Source: Clostridiales bacterium UBA1316 (GTDB lineage Bacteria > Bacillota > Clostridia > Oscillospirales > Oscillospiraceae). Taken from it: DNA of 58,975 nucleotides. Positions within the stretch are counted from its first letter, which is position 1, and every line of letters starts with the position of its first letter. Under the pieces are notes generated by a model. That model was given only the letters and a program-made list of their open reading frames with translations, was not told the DNA's origin and made no database searches. Shown here in pieces: positions 51,679 to 58,975 of this stretch. The position numbers and the translations under genes were made by a program. The DNA lies in assembly GCA_002307055.1 (NCBI GenBank), contig DBTM01000068.1, positions 1 through 58,975 of the forward strand, read 5' to 3'.

Positions 51679-52113
51679 TTAATAACCCATGTTTTCTAAA
51701 ATTTCTACAGCGCTGCTCACCATGCTGACACAGACAGTATTAAAGAGATTTTGTTCTTTCGCTTTTACTCTGTTGTCGCCCACTGAGATGTCGATGCCCA
51801 GAATATCACGGCAGACACGGCTGCCGTTCCGTTCCCGGAAACGTTTCATGAACTCAACGGTTTCTTTATTACATAGTTCTTTAGCTTGCATATCGCCGAG
51901 GATTGAATGACCGCAGCTGAGTCCAATAACCAGAACAGCGCCGGACGCCGCTCCGCAGATCTCACCGCAGCGGACACCGCCGCCCAACCCGCTCGTCAGC
52001 TTCAAAGCTGTATCTCGCGGCAAGCCGTAGTCTTCACAAAATGCGGTGAAAACAGACTGAGCACAATTGAAATTGTTTCTGAATAGCTCAAGAGCCGTTT
52101 CGGCTTTATCCAC
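51679..52113 (-). CDS. C_GCAxxG_C_C family redox protein
   Basis: 144 aa from GTG 52113, which has AAAGGAG 8 bases upstream; an ATG at 52134 is also open. It fits the C_GCAxxG_C_C pattern: FNCAQSVF, CGEICGAASGAVLVIG, then CNKETVEF and CRDILGIDIS cysteines. This family of cysteine-rich small proteins is thought to bind metal or act in redox chemistry, with no settled function. The gene is coupled to the GNAT gene just upstream. Confidence 0.85.
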   Translation of the reverse strand: MDKAETALELFRNNFNCAQSVFTAFCEDYGLPRDTALKLTSGLGGGVRCGEICGAASGAVLVIGLSCGHSILGDMQAKELCNKETVEFMKRFRERNGSRVCRDILGIDISVGDNRVKAKEQNLFNTVCVSMVSSAVEILENMGY

Positions 52114-52130
52114 GGAAATCTCTCCTTTAA

Positions 52131-52598
52131 TCAATCATTTAGCAGCAGCCTCATATTATGGGAGACTGTTTCAAACCCCATGCGTTCGTAAAATCTGATA
52201 CCGCCGTCGTTTTCGGATAGGACGAACAACTCGAGATAATCGAGCCGACGTGACGCAGCCCACTTCTTTGCAGCGCTGACCAGCGCTTCGCCGACGCCCT
52301 GTCCGCGATATGTTGGGTCGACGAAAAGGTCAACGACTTCAGCATATTTATGAGGGATGTATGTTTCGTATGGGGGGGTGCTTCTCTCTTCCACATGGAT
52401 GAGCCCAATGACGACTTCTTCATCGAGAGCTATGTAGATATCGCCGTTAACACTGCCGATAACGCTTCTCGGGTATTGACCTTTTTCAGAAGCTTCCTTA
52501 TAATAACTCGGCTGATGGGCGGCGTTATAGGCGAATGAATGCTCCAATAAAACACTGATCTGAGCAATATCATCAGGCGCTGCTACTCTCATTTCCAC
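52131..52598 (-). CDS. GNAT-family N-acetyltransferase
   Basis: 155 aa. MRVAAPDDIAQISVLL start, then LIHVEERSTPPYETYIP, and the acetyl-CoA motif VDLFVDPTYRGQGVGEALVSAAKKWA (R/Q-x-x-G-x-G). C-terminal LFVLSENDGGIRFYERMGF is usual. Substrate unknown. Lies directly before the C_GCAxxG_C_C gene on the minus strand. Confidence 0.9.
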   Translation of the reverse strand: MEMRVAAPDDIAQISVLLEHSFAYNAAHQPSYYKEASEKGQYPRSVIGSVNGDIYIALDEEVVIGLIHVEERSTPPYETYIPHKYAEVVDLFVDPTYRGQGVGEALVSAAKKWAASRRLDYLELFVLSENDGGIRFYERMGFETVSHNMRLLLND

Positions 52599-52599
52599 A

Positions 52600-52912
52600 G
52601 AAATTACCCTTTCGTTGAGAATTTATATTGAAAATATAACACTTCTGATTAATACTGTAAAGAGATCTATTCCTGCAGATGCAGTTAATACTGAAAAAGA
52701 AGACCTAGCAAAACAAAGCAGGTCTAAAAATAGTTGGTTTCCTTGCAAAAAATAACGCTCAACTGTGAGCATACGTTTTCGTATGCTACCGGTACTTCCA
52801 TTAAATTGACATGGTTAACCCCCAGAGTAAATAGTTTTTATTACATCACTCAACTCCGGGGGTACCCTATTATAAAACGACGGGTCTGTTACTTATGAAA
52901 ATATTGCTTGAT
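52600..52912. other. Gene-free stretch with several strong hairpins
   Basis: About 310 bases without a credible gene. Contents: a minus-strand terminator-like stem (AGACCT.GC / GC.AGGTCT, 52700-52728); a compact stem AGCATACG-TTTT-CGTATGCT (52768-52787); and a long hairpin with GGTTAACCCCCAGAGT (52813-52828) against ACTCCGGGGGTACC (52852-52865). All lie downstream (minus strand) of the HD-GYP gene and upstream of the GNAT gene. No riboswitch class was recognised. Confidence 0.5.
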
Positions 52913-53599
52913 CTACAACATAGGCTTACCGATTTGCAGAGGGATGACATTGGAACCGGGTTCTGAACGCAGCATATCAAGAAAAATATGAACAATATCA
53001 GCGTCGAACTGCGTCCCGGCGTTGCTCTGGAGTTCCAGAAATACAGCACTTGGGCATAAAGCTCTGCGGTAAACCCGATCATTTGTCATCGCGTCATACG
53101 CGTCGATTACAGATATGATCCTGCACAAGAGTGGTATGTCTTCGCCTTTAAGCCCCATAGGATAGCCTTTTCCGTCCCAGCGTTCATGGTGATATAATAT
53201 GCATTCGTCAATACCGGAAAGCTCCGGTAAGGCTTGTACAATTCGGCATCCGATCTGCGGGTGCTGCTTCATTTCCGCCCATTCTTCCGCTGTGAGCGGC
53301 GCAGGTTTCTGCAGGATGCTTCTGCTGATGCCAATTTTTCCTATGTCATGCAGCAGGGCAAGCATCGAGAGGTCTTCTGTTTGATTTGAAGACAATCCGA
53401 GCTTTATGCTGATCCGGCTGCTTAAGGTTAACAGTCTCTGCGCATGGTCATCTGCTCCTGTGTCCTTTTCGTTAAGTGCATTCAGAAGTGCGCAGACAAT
53501 CGAATCTCTGACATATTGATCCACAACGTGTTTTTGGCTACAGGAATCAAATGGTCGGATTAATTGCTGAAGGTTCATTTTTAGATAATGATCTTGCAT
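52913..53599 (-). CDS. HD-GYP domain phosphodiesterase (stand-alone)
   Basis: 228 aa without a receiver. HD-GYP core with His84-Asp85 in LLHDIGKIGISRSIL, YHHERWDGKGYP (GYP 145-147), and VIDAYDAMTNDRVYRRAL. It would degrade cyclic di-GMP or a related dinucleotide. GGAGGG lies upstream of the ATG. It follows the chemoreceptor gene by 65 bases on the same strand, suggesting co-transcription and a link between chemotaxis and dinucleotide signalling. The N-terminal 60 residues are helical and unmatched. Confidence 0.9.
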   Translation of the reverse strand: MQDHYLKMNLQQLIRPFDSCSQKHVVDQYVRDSIVCALLNALNEKDTGADDHAQRLLTLSSRISIKLGLSSNQTEDLSMLALLHDIGKIGISRSILQKPAPLTAEEWAEMKQHPQIGCRIVQALPELSGIDECILYHHERWDGKGYPMGLKGEDIPLLCRIISVIDAYDAMTNDRVYRRALCPSAVFLELQSNAGTQFDADIVHIFLDMLRSEPGSNVIPLQIGKPML

Positions 53600-53664
53600 T
53601 GACGAACAATCCCTCCAGGTCGTAGCTGACGACCATGATACGCGATGTTACAGCTCGTCCTTAC

Positions 53665-55449
53665 TCAGTACTTACCGAAATCGCCGTCTCCCATGGATAT
53701 TTTAATTTTTGCGGCAGGCAGCGTCGGGATGCTTTTCTTTTCGACTGCAAGCACGGGAGTGATTGCCGGTTTAACGCCGATATTCCGCTTGAGTTTGAAA
53801 ATGCTTACGATCTCTTTAAGCTGTGCCGCCTGGCTGGATAATTCTTCGCTTGCCGCCGCGCCTTCTTCAGATGTGGCAGCGTTTGTCTGAACGACCTGCG
53901 AAATCTGCATAACACCCTGATTGATCTGTTCGACTCCGGATGCCTGCTCGCTCGAAGCCGTGGCGATATCGCCGACTAGAACCGCGGCTTTTTTGACCTG
54001 CATTACAATCTGACTTAACGCGTCTGCCGTATTGTTTGCGATCTTCGTACCGGTTTCCACCTTAATAATTGAACTCTCAATCAAATCAGTCGTCTCTTTT
54101 GCGGCATTGGCCGATCGCGCAGCCAGACTCCTCACTTCCTCTGCGACAACGGCGAATCCCTTCCCATGCTGCCCCGCTCTGGCTGCTTCGACAGCGGCGT
54201 TCAGCGCGAGTATATTCGTTTGGAAGGCAATATCGTCGATCACCTTGATAATTTTGCTGATGCTGCTGGAGGATTCGTTGATTGCCGCCATTGCCGCCTG
54301 CATTTCTTTCATCTGAACATTGCCGTTTTCCGCGTTTATTTCCGCGTCCTTTGTCAGATCGCTGGCTGTTTTCGCATTACTTGCGTTAATGGTGATCTGA
54401 GAAGATATTTCTTCCAGAGAAGCCGTCAGCTCTTCAACCGAGCTGGCTTGTTCCGTTGATCCCTGTGATAGTGCGATGCTGGAGTTGGATACGATCGTCG
54501 ATCCGGAAGCGACTTGGTCAGCTGCCTGGACAATCGTCTCGATAATCTGGTTCAGCTGTTCAACCAGCGATTCGATACTTTTCCCGAGCAGATCATCTTT
54601 CGACCGGATCATGACGTCGACTGCCAGGTCGCCCTCCGCGATCCTCTCCGTAAGAATCGCCTGTTCCTTTGTGCTGACGATGAGATCATCAAAAGCCTTT
54701 GCCAGTGTGCCAATTTCATCACGCGTATCTACATTGACGCTGACATTCACATCGCCCTTGGCCAGCAAAGACGCCGCATCGACCATCTTCCGTATCGGCT
54801 TGCTGATAATACGCGATATGCATACACCGAGAAGGATTGCCGCAGCCATGCCGGCAGCCACAATAACAATCAACACGATTGTCGCCGTATTTGCCGTTGA
54901 TTCATTTGTGTCGGAGCTTTTCTGCGCCATATCGACCTTGAGTTTCAATAAATTGTCTCCTGCGGTTTGAACGGTATCGGAAATTTGAGCGCCGTCGCTA
55001 TACATGCTGTCGATTGCCCGCTGTTTCTGATTTGATTGGTAATAACTGATCTCATTGTCAATATAAGTATTGAAATCTGTTATTGCCTTGCTCAGCGTGT
55101 CGAAGTTCTGCTGAACATTGCTGTCCTTAATGCCTGCTTCAAACGTCTTGAGCGATGCAGCAATTTCTTCTTCCAGAGGCTTGAAGCTGTCAATTTTCTG
55201 CTGTGCTTTTGACTGGTCTGTTAAGATGAGCATATCGCGTAAGTTAACGCGAGATTCCTGGTAGTCCTCCAAAACTCTCGCCAAATCGTCAAATGTAGCA
55301 GTATGCCTTGTAAACATATCAACATCCAACGACTGAATTTCTTTTAAATAGAGGATGCCGAATACACCGACAACACCTGCAATAATTGCCACAACTAAAA
55401 ATCCGCTAAGTAGTTTTTGCGAAATTTTCAGGTTTATATACCATTTCAT
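53665..55449 (-). CDS. Methyl-accepting chemotaxis protein
   Basis: 594 aa. Transmembrane segment 1 (about 14-36), four-helix-bundle periplasmic-type sensor (about 37-185), transmembrane segment 2 (about 188-212), HAMP, a second HAMP-like stretch (AEGDLAVDVMIRSKDDLLG), then the signalling domain with the hairpin tip DDIAFQTNILALNAAVEAAR and GKGFAVVAEEVRSLA. There is no C-terminal CheR-tethering pentapeptide. The start overlaps the CheW stop as TGATG. A private CheW and an HD-GYP protein flank it. Confidence 0.95.
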   Translation of the reverse strand: MKWYINLKISQKLLSGFLVVAIIAGVVGVFGILYLKEIQSLDVDMFTRHTATFDDLARVLEDYQESRVNLRDMLILTDQSKAQQKIDSFKPLEEEIAASLKTFEAGIKDSNVQQNFDTLSKAITDFNTYIDNEISYYQSNQKQRAIDSMYSDGAQISDTVQTAGDNLLKLKVDMAQKSSDTNESTANTATIVLIVIVAAGMAAAILLGVCISRIISKPIRKMVDAASLLAKGDVNVSVNVDTRDEIGTLAKAFDDLIVSTKEQAILTERIAEGDLAVDVMIRSKDDLLGKSIESLVEQLNQIIETIVQAADQVASGSTIVSNSSIALSQGSTEQASSVEELTASLEEISSQITINASNAKTASDLTKDAEINAENGNVQMKEMQAAMAAINESSSSISKIIKVIDDIAFQTNILALNAAVEAARAGQHGKGFAVVAEEVRSLAARSANAAKETTDLIESSIIKVETGTKIANNTADALSQIVMQVKKAAVLVGDIATASSEQASGVEQINQGVMQISQVVQTNAATSEEGAAASEELSSQAAQLKEIVSIFKLKRNIGVKPAITPVLAVEKKSIPTLPAAKIKISMGDGDFGKY

Positions 55450-55964
55450 CAAGATGCACTTCCTTCGATGTTAATAGAATCTGATTCAAGCTCGATCAAG
55501 GCGCTGCAGTTAATCAGTAAAATGACATTATTACTGCATTTGCCGACATTATTGATACAACTGTTGGAATTGACGGTGTTTATTTTCGACAGCTCCACTA
55601 TATTAGTCTCCGGGATCGTCAGAACCTCAGAAACGCTGTCGACTATGAGTCCGGTCATGTGCTCGTAGTAATTCATTACAATGATGCAAGTTCTGTCGTC
55701 GTACTGCCGCTCCTGCTTGCCAAATCGGAGCCTGACGTCAATAACGGGTATAATCCGACCTCTGAGGTTAATAATACCCTTGATGTAATTCGGCATTTCC
55801 GGCATCGCGGTGATTTCCTCGATACTGACAATTTCGGTCACATACCTGATCTCTATGCCGTAAGTTTCCTTACTGATAATAAAAGTCAAGTATTTGCTTC
55901 TCAAGCTATCCTCCTCGGCTTCGGGCTCTATGTTTTCTTGCAGGTCCTGTGTCGGTTTATCCAA
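55449..55964 (-). CDS. CheW-like chemotaxis coupling protein
   Basis: 171 aa, SH3-like CheW fold: KYLTFIISKETYGIEIRYVTEIVSIEEITAMPEMPNYIKGIINLRGRIIPVIDVRLRFG is the classic motif. It couples receptors to CheA. It has an acidic N-terminal extension (EPEAEEDSLRSK). The gene is first of the CheW-MCP-HD-GYP run. No CheA is present in the window. Confidence 0.93.
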   Translation of the reverse strand: MDKPTQDLQENIEPEAEEDSLRSKYLTFIISKETYGIEIRYVTEIVSIEEITAMPEMPNYIKGIINLRGRIIPVIDVRLRFGKQERQYDDRTCIIVMNYYEHMTGLIVDSVSEVLTIPETNIVELSKINTVNSNSCINNVGKCSNNVILLINCSALIELESDSINIEGSAS

Positions 55965-56099
55965 TGTAATTCCCTCCTATAGTGTTGGTTATCTGATGAT
56001 CAACTGTTCTCCCGCCCTCCGATCTTTTGTTTTTCACAGCGGCGTCATAGATCGACATTAATTCAAATAAACGATTGTCAAAGCTATGTCGGCTCGGAG

Positions 56100-56122
56100 C
56101 CGCAGTTTATCAGGAACTGCGG
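56100..56122. repeat. Near-palindromic repeat, left of integrase
   Basis: CCGCAGTTTATCAGGAACTGCGG, itself nearly palindromic. The inverse complement recurs at 57519-57541 with 21 of 23 positions identical. Confidence 0.7.
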
Positions 56123-56153
56123 TGTTTATCGGATTTCAGTTGCATTGCACGTT

Positions 56154-57314
56154 TTAAACGGCTGTGACGGAATCCTTGACGGCGTATAAGTTGAAATCAA
56201 GACGAGAAACATAGAGAGTATTAAACTTATCAATAGCTATCTTTTTTTGTTCCAGCAGGGAATGTGCATAGGTGTTTAGCGTAATGGAGACATTAGAATG
56301 TCCCAGAATCTCGCTGAGGGTCTTGATATCCACGCCGAGTTCAAGAGCCCGCGTGGCGAAGGTATGACGGATCGCATGAAATTTTCGGTATTTGACTCCG
56401 GCGCACGACATGATTTTTTTGTATCGCTTTTGATACGAACGCGGATCTAACGGCGTTTCACCGCCGGAAAGGATGAAACAATGCTCGTCTGCTGATGTGC
56501 TTTTCCATTCGCAGCACAATTTCAGTAAAAAGTCGGGTAAGGGAATTTTCCTGTTTGACTTTTGGCTTTTCGGCGTACCAGTAAGAAGCGTTGTTTTATT
56601 ACCGCCCTCGCAGAAATTTTTAGACCGGGACACCGTGCGGGAAATGGACATGACGCCTGCTTCAATATCGATATCACTCCACTTCAAAGCGCACAGCTCG
56701 CCCAGCCGTATACCCGTATACAGGCACAGCAGCATCCCAAGGTCACGTTTTTCTCCGGACATTAAGATGGTATTTTCGAAAAGCCTTTGTTCCTTTACCG
56801 AGAAGACCAAAATCTCGGAATTCGCCGCTTTCGGAAGGCTGATTATCTGCAGGATTGACGCATACTCCGCAGTACCTTTTAAGATAGTACGTAAGGCTGT
56901 TTTGAAAATAATCAGGATTTTTCTCTTGTATGAATCCGAAAGCATTGCGTTTTCTTTGATATAATTCACAAATCTCTCAGTCGACGTTACGGTCAGCTTT
57001 TTGCCGTTGTCATGCGTAAAAAATGGAATGACATAATTTTTCATGCAGGAGTGGTAATTTTCAAAAGTGGACGGTTTCACTTCGCCGGAACAGCAGCTTT
57101 TCAACCAGCCATCAAATAATTCTGCTGGGTTTTCTGAGCCGGGCGGCGTGTCACACATCTCAGAAGCGATAATACACTGGTATTTTGCCTTTTTTTCTTT
57201 GATCTCCTTGTATGTCTTTGCATAAAGATAGTGATATTTACCATCAGTTCGCCGTATGCGCCCCTCCCATCTTCCATCCTTTCGCTTGTACACATTTTCG
57301 CCTCTTCTCGGCAT
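56154..57314 (-). CDS. Tyrosine recombinase / phage integrase
   Basis: 386 aa (numbered from MPRRG). N-terminal AP2-like arm-binding part (YKRKDGRWEGRIRRTDGKYHYLY), SAM-like core-binding domain (about 60-160), and catalytic domain with Arg203 (TGIRLGELCALKW), the His-x-x-Arg box (HAIRHTF, His313/Arg316), His339 (LGHSNV) and nucleophile Tyr349 (TLNTYAHS). The complete catalytic set suggests an active enzyme of the Tn916/ICE type. ATG 57314 has AGGAG 7 bases before; ATG 57320 is too close to that site. Flanked by inverted copies of a 23-base repeat. Confidence 0.93.
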   Translation of the reverse strand: MPRRGENVYKRKDGRWEGRIRRTDGKYHYLYAKTYKEIKEKKAKYQCIIASEMCDTPPGSENPAELFDGWLKSCCSGEVKPSTFENYHSCMKNYVIPFFTHDNGKKLTVTSTERFVNYIKENAMLSDSYKRKILIIFKTALRTILKGTAEYASILQIISLPKAANSEILVFSVKEQRLFENTILMSGEKRDLGMLLCLYTGIRLGELCALKWSDIDIEAGVMSISRTVSRSKNFCEGGNKTTLLTGTPKSQKSNRKIPLPDFLLKLCCEWKSTSADEHCFILSGGETPLDPRSYQKRYKKIMSCAGVKYRKFHAIRHTFATRALELGVDIKTLSEILGHSNVSITLNTYAHSLLEQKKIAIDKFNTLYVSRLDFNLYAVKDSVTAV

Positions 57315-57518
57315 AACCATGCTCCTTCCTAATATGACGATTATTTTGACGGCTAATAATTAGGACATCAGGATTTTAAGAAGCTAATATGAAAATGAAC
57401 GAATATATTTGCATTTTTCATTTACTTTTTGTGTGTTATACTACTAAATAATTGTAATGAAATTGTATAATAGCCTAAATAATCCTAAATAAATGCCGAT
57501 AAATATAAATAAATGAGG

Positions 57519-57541
57519 TCGTAGTTCCTGATAAACTGCGG
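57519..57541. repeat. Near-palindromic repeat, right of integrase
   Basis: TCGTAGTTCCTGATAAACTGCGG: inverted copy of the element at 56100-56122, and part of an ATGAGG...CCTCAT hairpin (57513-57546). Confidence 0.7.
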
Positions 57542-57655
57542 CCTCATTATCGCTGCTTATGTACGTCTTTGTATTTTCGACATTTGGCGTCATTGAATAT
57601 CATTCTGCTATATAATCCGTCGAATAAACAGAAAGAAAAACAAGAATGATTAGAG

Positions 57656-57690
57656 AAAACGCCATTTCCGGAACGGGAATGGCGTTTCCA
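57656..57690 (-). terminator. Terminator of the RHH gene
   Basis: GAAAACGCCATTTCC pairs with GGGAATGGCGTTTC; on the minus strand it ends with TTTTCTCTAAT. Confidence 0.7.
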
Positions 57691-57743
57691 TTATCAGCTA
57701 TCTGTCGGCGGGGGGAAGTGGCGTAATCATTTACTGGAGCGCG

Positions 57744-57938
57744 CTAATTACTTTGCTTTTTATTCTCGAGTTCGTCCCGCACCAAATATATCCCTTTTCG
57801 TACAACCTCTGAACGGGTAGCATGCATTTTCACCGTACAGGCATCCAATATTTCTTTTGTTTCTGCGTTTACGCGTAAATAAATTCTCTCCGATAAAGGA
57901 TTATCGGATGGAGGACGACCCATCTTGTTGTCAGACAT
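57744..57938 (-). CDS. Ribbon-helix-helix regulator
   Basis: 64 aa. MGRPPSDNPLSERIYLRVNAETKEILDACTVKMHATRSEVVRKGIYLVRDEL is a classic MetJ/Arc/CopG RHH fold: beta strand IYLRVNA then two helices. Small DNA-binding dimers of this type regulate themselves or mobile-element genes. It has a promoter and an inverted repeat just upstream, suggesting autoregulation. Function in the element unknown. Confidence 0.85.
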   Translation of the reverse strand: MSDNKMGRPPSDNPLSERIYLRVNAETKEILDACTVKMHATRSEVVRKGIYLVRDELENKKQSN

Positions 57939-57946
57939 TGGCTCAC

Positions 57947-57961
57947 CTTACTTTTTGTAAG
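57947..57961. promoter_or_regulatory. Operator-like inverted repeat before the RHH gene
   Basis: CTTAC-TTTTT-GTAAG between the RHH promoter and start codon. Adjacent GCGCATAAGTAC contains a further half-site. Confidence 0.4.
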
Positions 57962-57970
57962 CGCATAAGT

Positions 57971-57999
57971 ACAATATATTATAGCCGACAAAAAGTCAA
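57971..57999 (-). promoter_or_regulatory. Promoter of the RHH gene
   Basis: On the minus strand TTGACT (57999-57994), 17-base spacer, TATTGT (57976-57971), between the helicase stop and the RHH gene. Confidence 0.5.
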
Positions 58000-58006
58000 G
58001 GTTGGC

Positions 58007-58975
58007 TTATGACTGGAATTCAATATTCAATAATGGCACGCAGTCGTCGAAGCAGCCTGGCAGAGAGGCTGAAGCAAGAATAAAAAGTGCGTGCAGTGCA
58101 CGTGTACAGGCTAAATACGCTTTATGCCTATCCAGTTCCTCGCGACCGCTGTCGGAAAAGCAGTTAACAAGAAATACAACGTCAAATTCAAGGCCTTTGG
58201 TTAGGATCAACGGCAATACCGCAATGCGGTTATGTATCTCATCTTGAGGATCGGTTATCAACTGTACAGTGATGCTGCTGTTCAGTGATGCTTGTATATC
58301 AACCGCCAGCTCTGCGGTGGCAGTGATAATGCCTATTGTGTTATAACCAGATAAGCTGCTGATGCTTTTGGTAATCGTTTCGCTGAAGTTTTTGGTGACG
58401 ATGTAGTACGGCAGTTTTCCGTCCCGGTTAAAATAGGAGGAATCATCAATGAAGCAACCGCCGGATTTTCCGATAAGCTGAAATGCCAAAGCGTTGATCG
58501 GACCAGAGGAACGATAACTCCTGCTGAGATGGCATTTTTGTAACGCATCACCAAATATCAGGTTAAAATCCTCATAGCGATGGATTGATGTGATTTGATG
58601 AATTGCTTGGTTAATATCAGCCAATAAAGTATAATAGCTTCGCGGGTAGAGAGCTTTTATAATATAGAGCTGAATCAGGTTATAATCCTGCGCTTCGTCA
58701 ATCAGCACATGAGAGACGTTCGTGCGGGGAGAAACCTCACCCATCAAAACGCTTACGAGTAGGTATAATAAGGCATCCTCATACAAGAATTTCTTTGCCC
58801 GTATAGAAATTTCCAACTCAGTCGCCAGTGTGTCGGGAATACCGTTTATTTCGCAGTAGTTGCGGCAGACGCGGCACAGCTGCGCAAAGGTATCAACATT
58901 GTTTACATTTCTCACTTTCTGTACGGCACTTAATCGCGTATGCCCTCTTCTGCTTGGAAAAAAAAAAAATATCAC
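58007..58975 (-). CDS. HelD/UvrD-like helicase, C-terminal part (5' end missing)
   Basis: At least about 305 aa of the C-terminal part of a superfamily I helicase-like ATPase. Walker B LIDEAQDYNLIQLY, TLLADINQAIHQI, and the late motifs LTKGLEFDVVFLV and KAYLACTRALHALFIL are close to HelD (RNA-polymerase recycling) proteins. The P-loop half lies outside the window. The first ~14 residues (from 58975 to about 58933) derive from adapter-like sequence and poly-A, so they are not real protein. It lies beside the integrase and RHH genes, but whether it belongs to a mobile element or the chromosome cannot be told. Confidence 0.75.
   Translation of the reverse strand: MIFFFFPSRRGHTRLSAVQKVRNVNNVDTFAQLCRVCRNYCEINGIPDTLATELEISIRAKKFLYEDALLYLLVSVLMGEVSPRTNVSHVLIDEAQDYNLIQLYIIKALYPRSYYTLLADINQAIHQITSIHRYEDFNLIFGDALQKCHLSRSYRSSGPINALAFQLIGKSGGCFIDDSSYFNRDGKLPYYIVTKNFSETITKSISSLSGYNTIGIITATAELAVDIQASLNSSITVQLITDPQDEIHNRIAVLPLILTKGLEFDVVFLVNCFSDSGREELDRHKAYLACTRALHALFILASASLPGCFDDCVPLLNIEFQS
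58933..58975. other. Probable sequencing-adapter read-through and poly-A at a contig end
   Basis: Bases 58933-58956 agree at 22 of 24 positions, by my count, with the reverse complement of the Illumina P7 flow-cell sequence (core GTATGCC.TCTTCTGCTTG), followed by G, a 12-base A run (58958-58969) and TATCAC. Adapter followed by poly-A is the usual read-through signature. Confidence 0.8.

Larger units (their letters stand above)
57315..57743. other. AT-rich intergenic region between integrase and RHH gene
   Basis: About 430 bases without a gene. Features: AT-rich tract with repeated CTAAATAA-type words (57450-57512), the right copy of the 23-base repeat (57519-57541), and a terminator-like stem at 57656-57690. 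The repeated AT words could be integrase arm-binding sites, which is inference. No attachment core could be identified. Confidence 0.5.

Noticed and set aside
52600..52912. Cyclic di-GMP riboswitch next to the HD-GYP gene
   Set aside because: The region is downstream of the HD-GYP gene and does not match the GEMM or c-di-GMP-II conserved cores as I remember them.
56100..57541. Repeats flanking the integrase as attL/attR
   Set aside because: They are inverted rather than direct and no tRNA or target gene adjoins either copy.

Overview
The window reads as chromosomal DNA of an anaerobic, spore-forming-type Firmicute of class Clostridia. The basis is mixed: LL-diaminopimelate aminotransferase, an NfnAB transhydrogenase, indolepyruvate:ferredoxin oxidoreductase, rubredoxin/desulforedoxin proteins, a YlmC/YmxH-type sporulation PRC protein, a THF riboswitch before folT, the rpsP-ffh-ylxM order, strong AGGAGG ribosome-binding sites and sigma-A type promoters. 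No species can be named from the sequence alone.

Layout. 1-7.3 kb (+): a mannose/hexose-phosphate cluster with a GH130 phosphorylase-like enzyme, sugar-1-phosphate nucleotidyltransferase, GT4-like glycosyltransferase, an (alpha/alpha)6-like partner, phosphohexomutase and class I mannose-6-phosphate isomerase. It looks like a route from hexose phosphate to NDP-sugar to a glycoside that the GH130 enzyme can phosphorolyse back. 7.4-9.5 kb (+): two paralogous double-PRC-barrel proteins flanking two small membrane proteins. 9.7-11.1 kb (+): a redox/oxygen-stress group (desulforedoxin-like protein, rubredoxin, flavin reductase, a cupredoxin-like lipoprotein that has lost its copper histidines). 11.3-15.3 kb (+): a soluble hybrid histidine kinase with five 21-residue repeats and a REC/HD-GYP response regulator.

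15.3-20.7 kb (-): purF-dapF-dapL-glmS. 20.8-21.8 kb (+): DUF421 and DUF4363-type membrane proteins. 21.8-26.9 kb (-): nrdR, a small unknown gene, a TOPRIM protein, holA and comEC. 27-36 kb (+): an aromatic/acyl-CoA block with acyl-CoA synthetase, OFA-family transporter, iorAB, paaK, an ACT-domain protein and an aminotransferase, suggesting oxidation of aromatic amino acids through arylpyruvates to arylacetyl-CoA with reduction of ferredoxin. 36-39.3 kb (+): cysteine desulfurase, purB and an HPr-like protein without the usual active-site histidine. 39.3-41.6 kb (-): nfnAB, which could carry reducing power between ferredoxin, NADH and NADPH.

41.7-45.3 kb (-): the translation/secretion operon ylxM-ffh-rpsP-khpA-rimM-trmD. 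45.5-47.8 kb (+): ylmC-like gene, then rpsB-tsf. 48.4-50.6 kb (+): THF riboswitch-folT-folC. 50.6-52.6 kb: AEC transporter, C_GCAxxG_C_C protein and GNAT acetyltransferase. 52.6-56 kb (-): CheW, chemoreceptor and HD-GYP phosphodiesterase, followed by a gene-poor stretch with strong hairpins. 56.1-59 kb (-): accessory DNA with a tyrosine recombinase, a ribbon-helix-helix regulator and a partial HelD-like helicase. The last ~45 bases look like sequencing-adapter read-through plus poly-A, so the window probably ends at a contig end.

No tRNA, rRNA, CRISPR array or insertion sequence was recognised. All functional calls come from motifs read by eye; no database search was possible.
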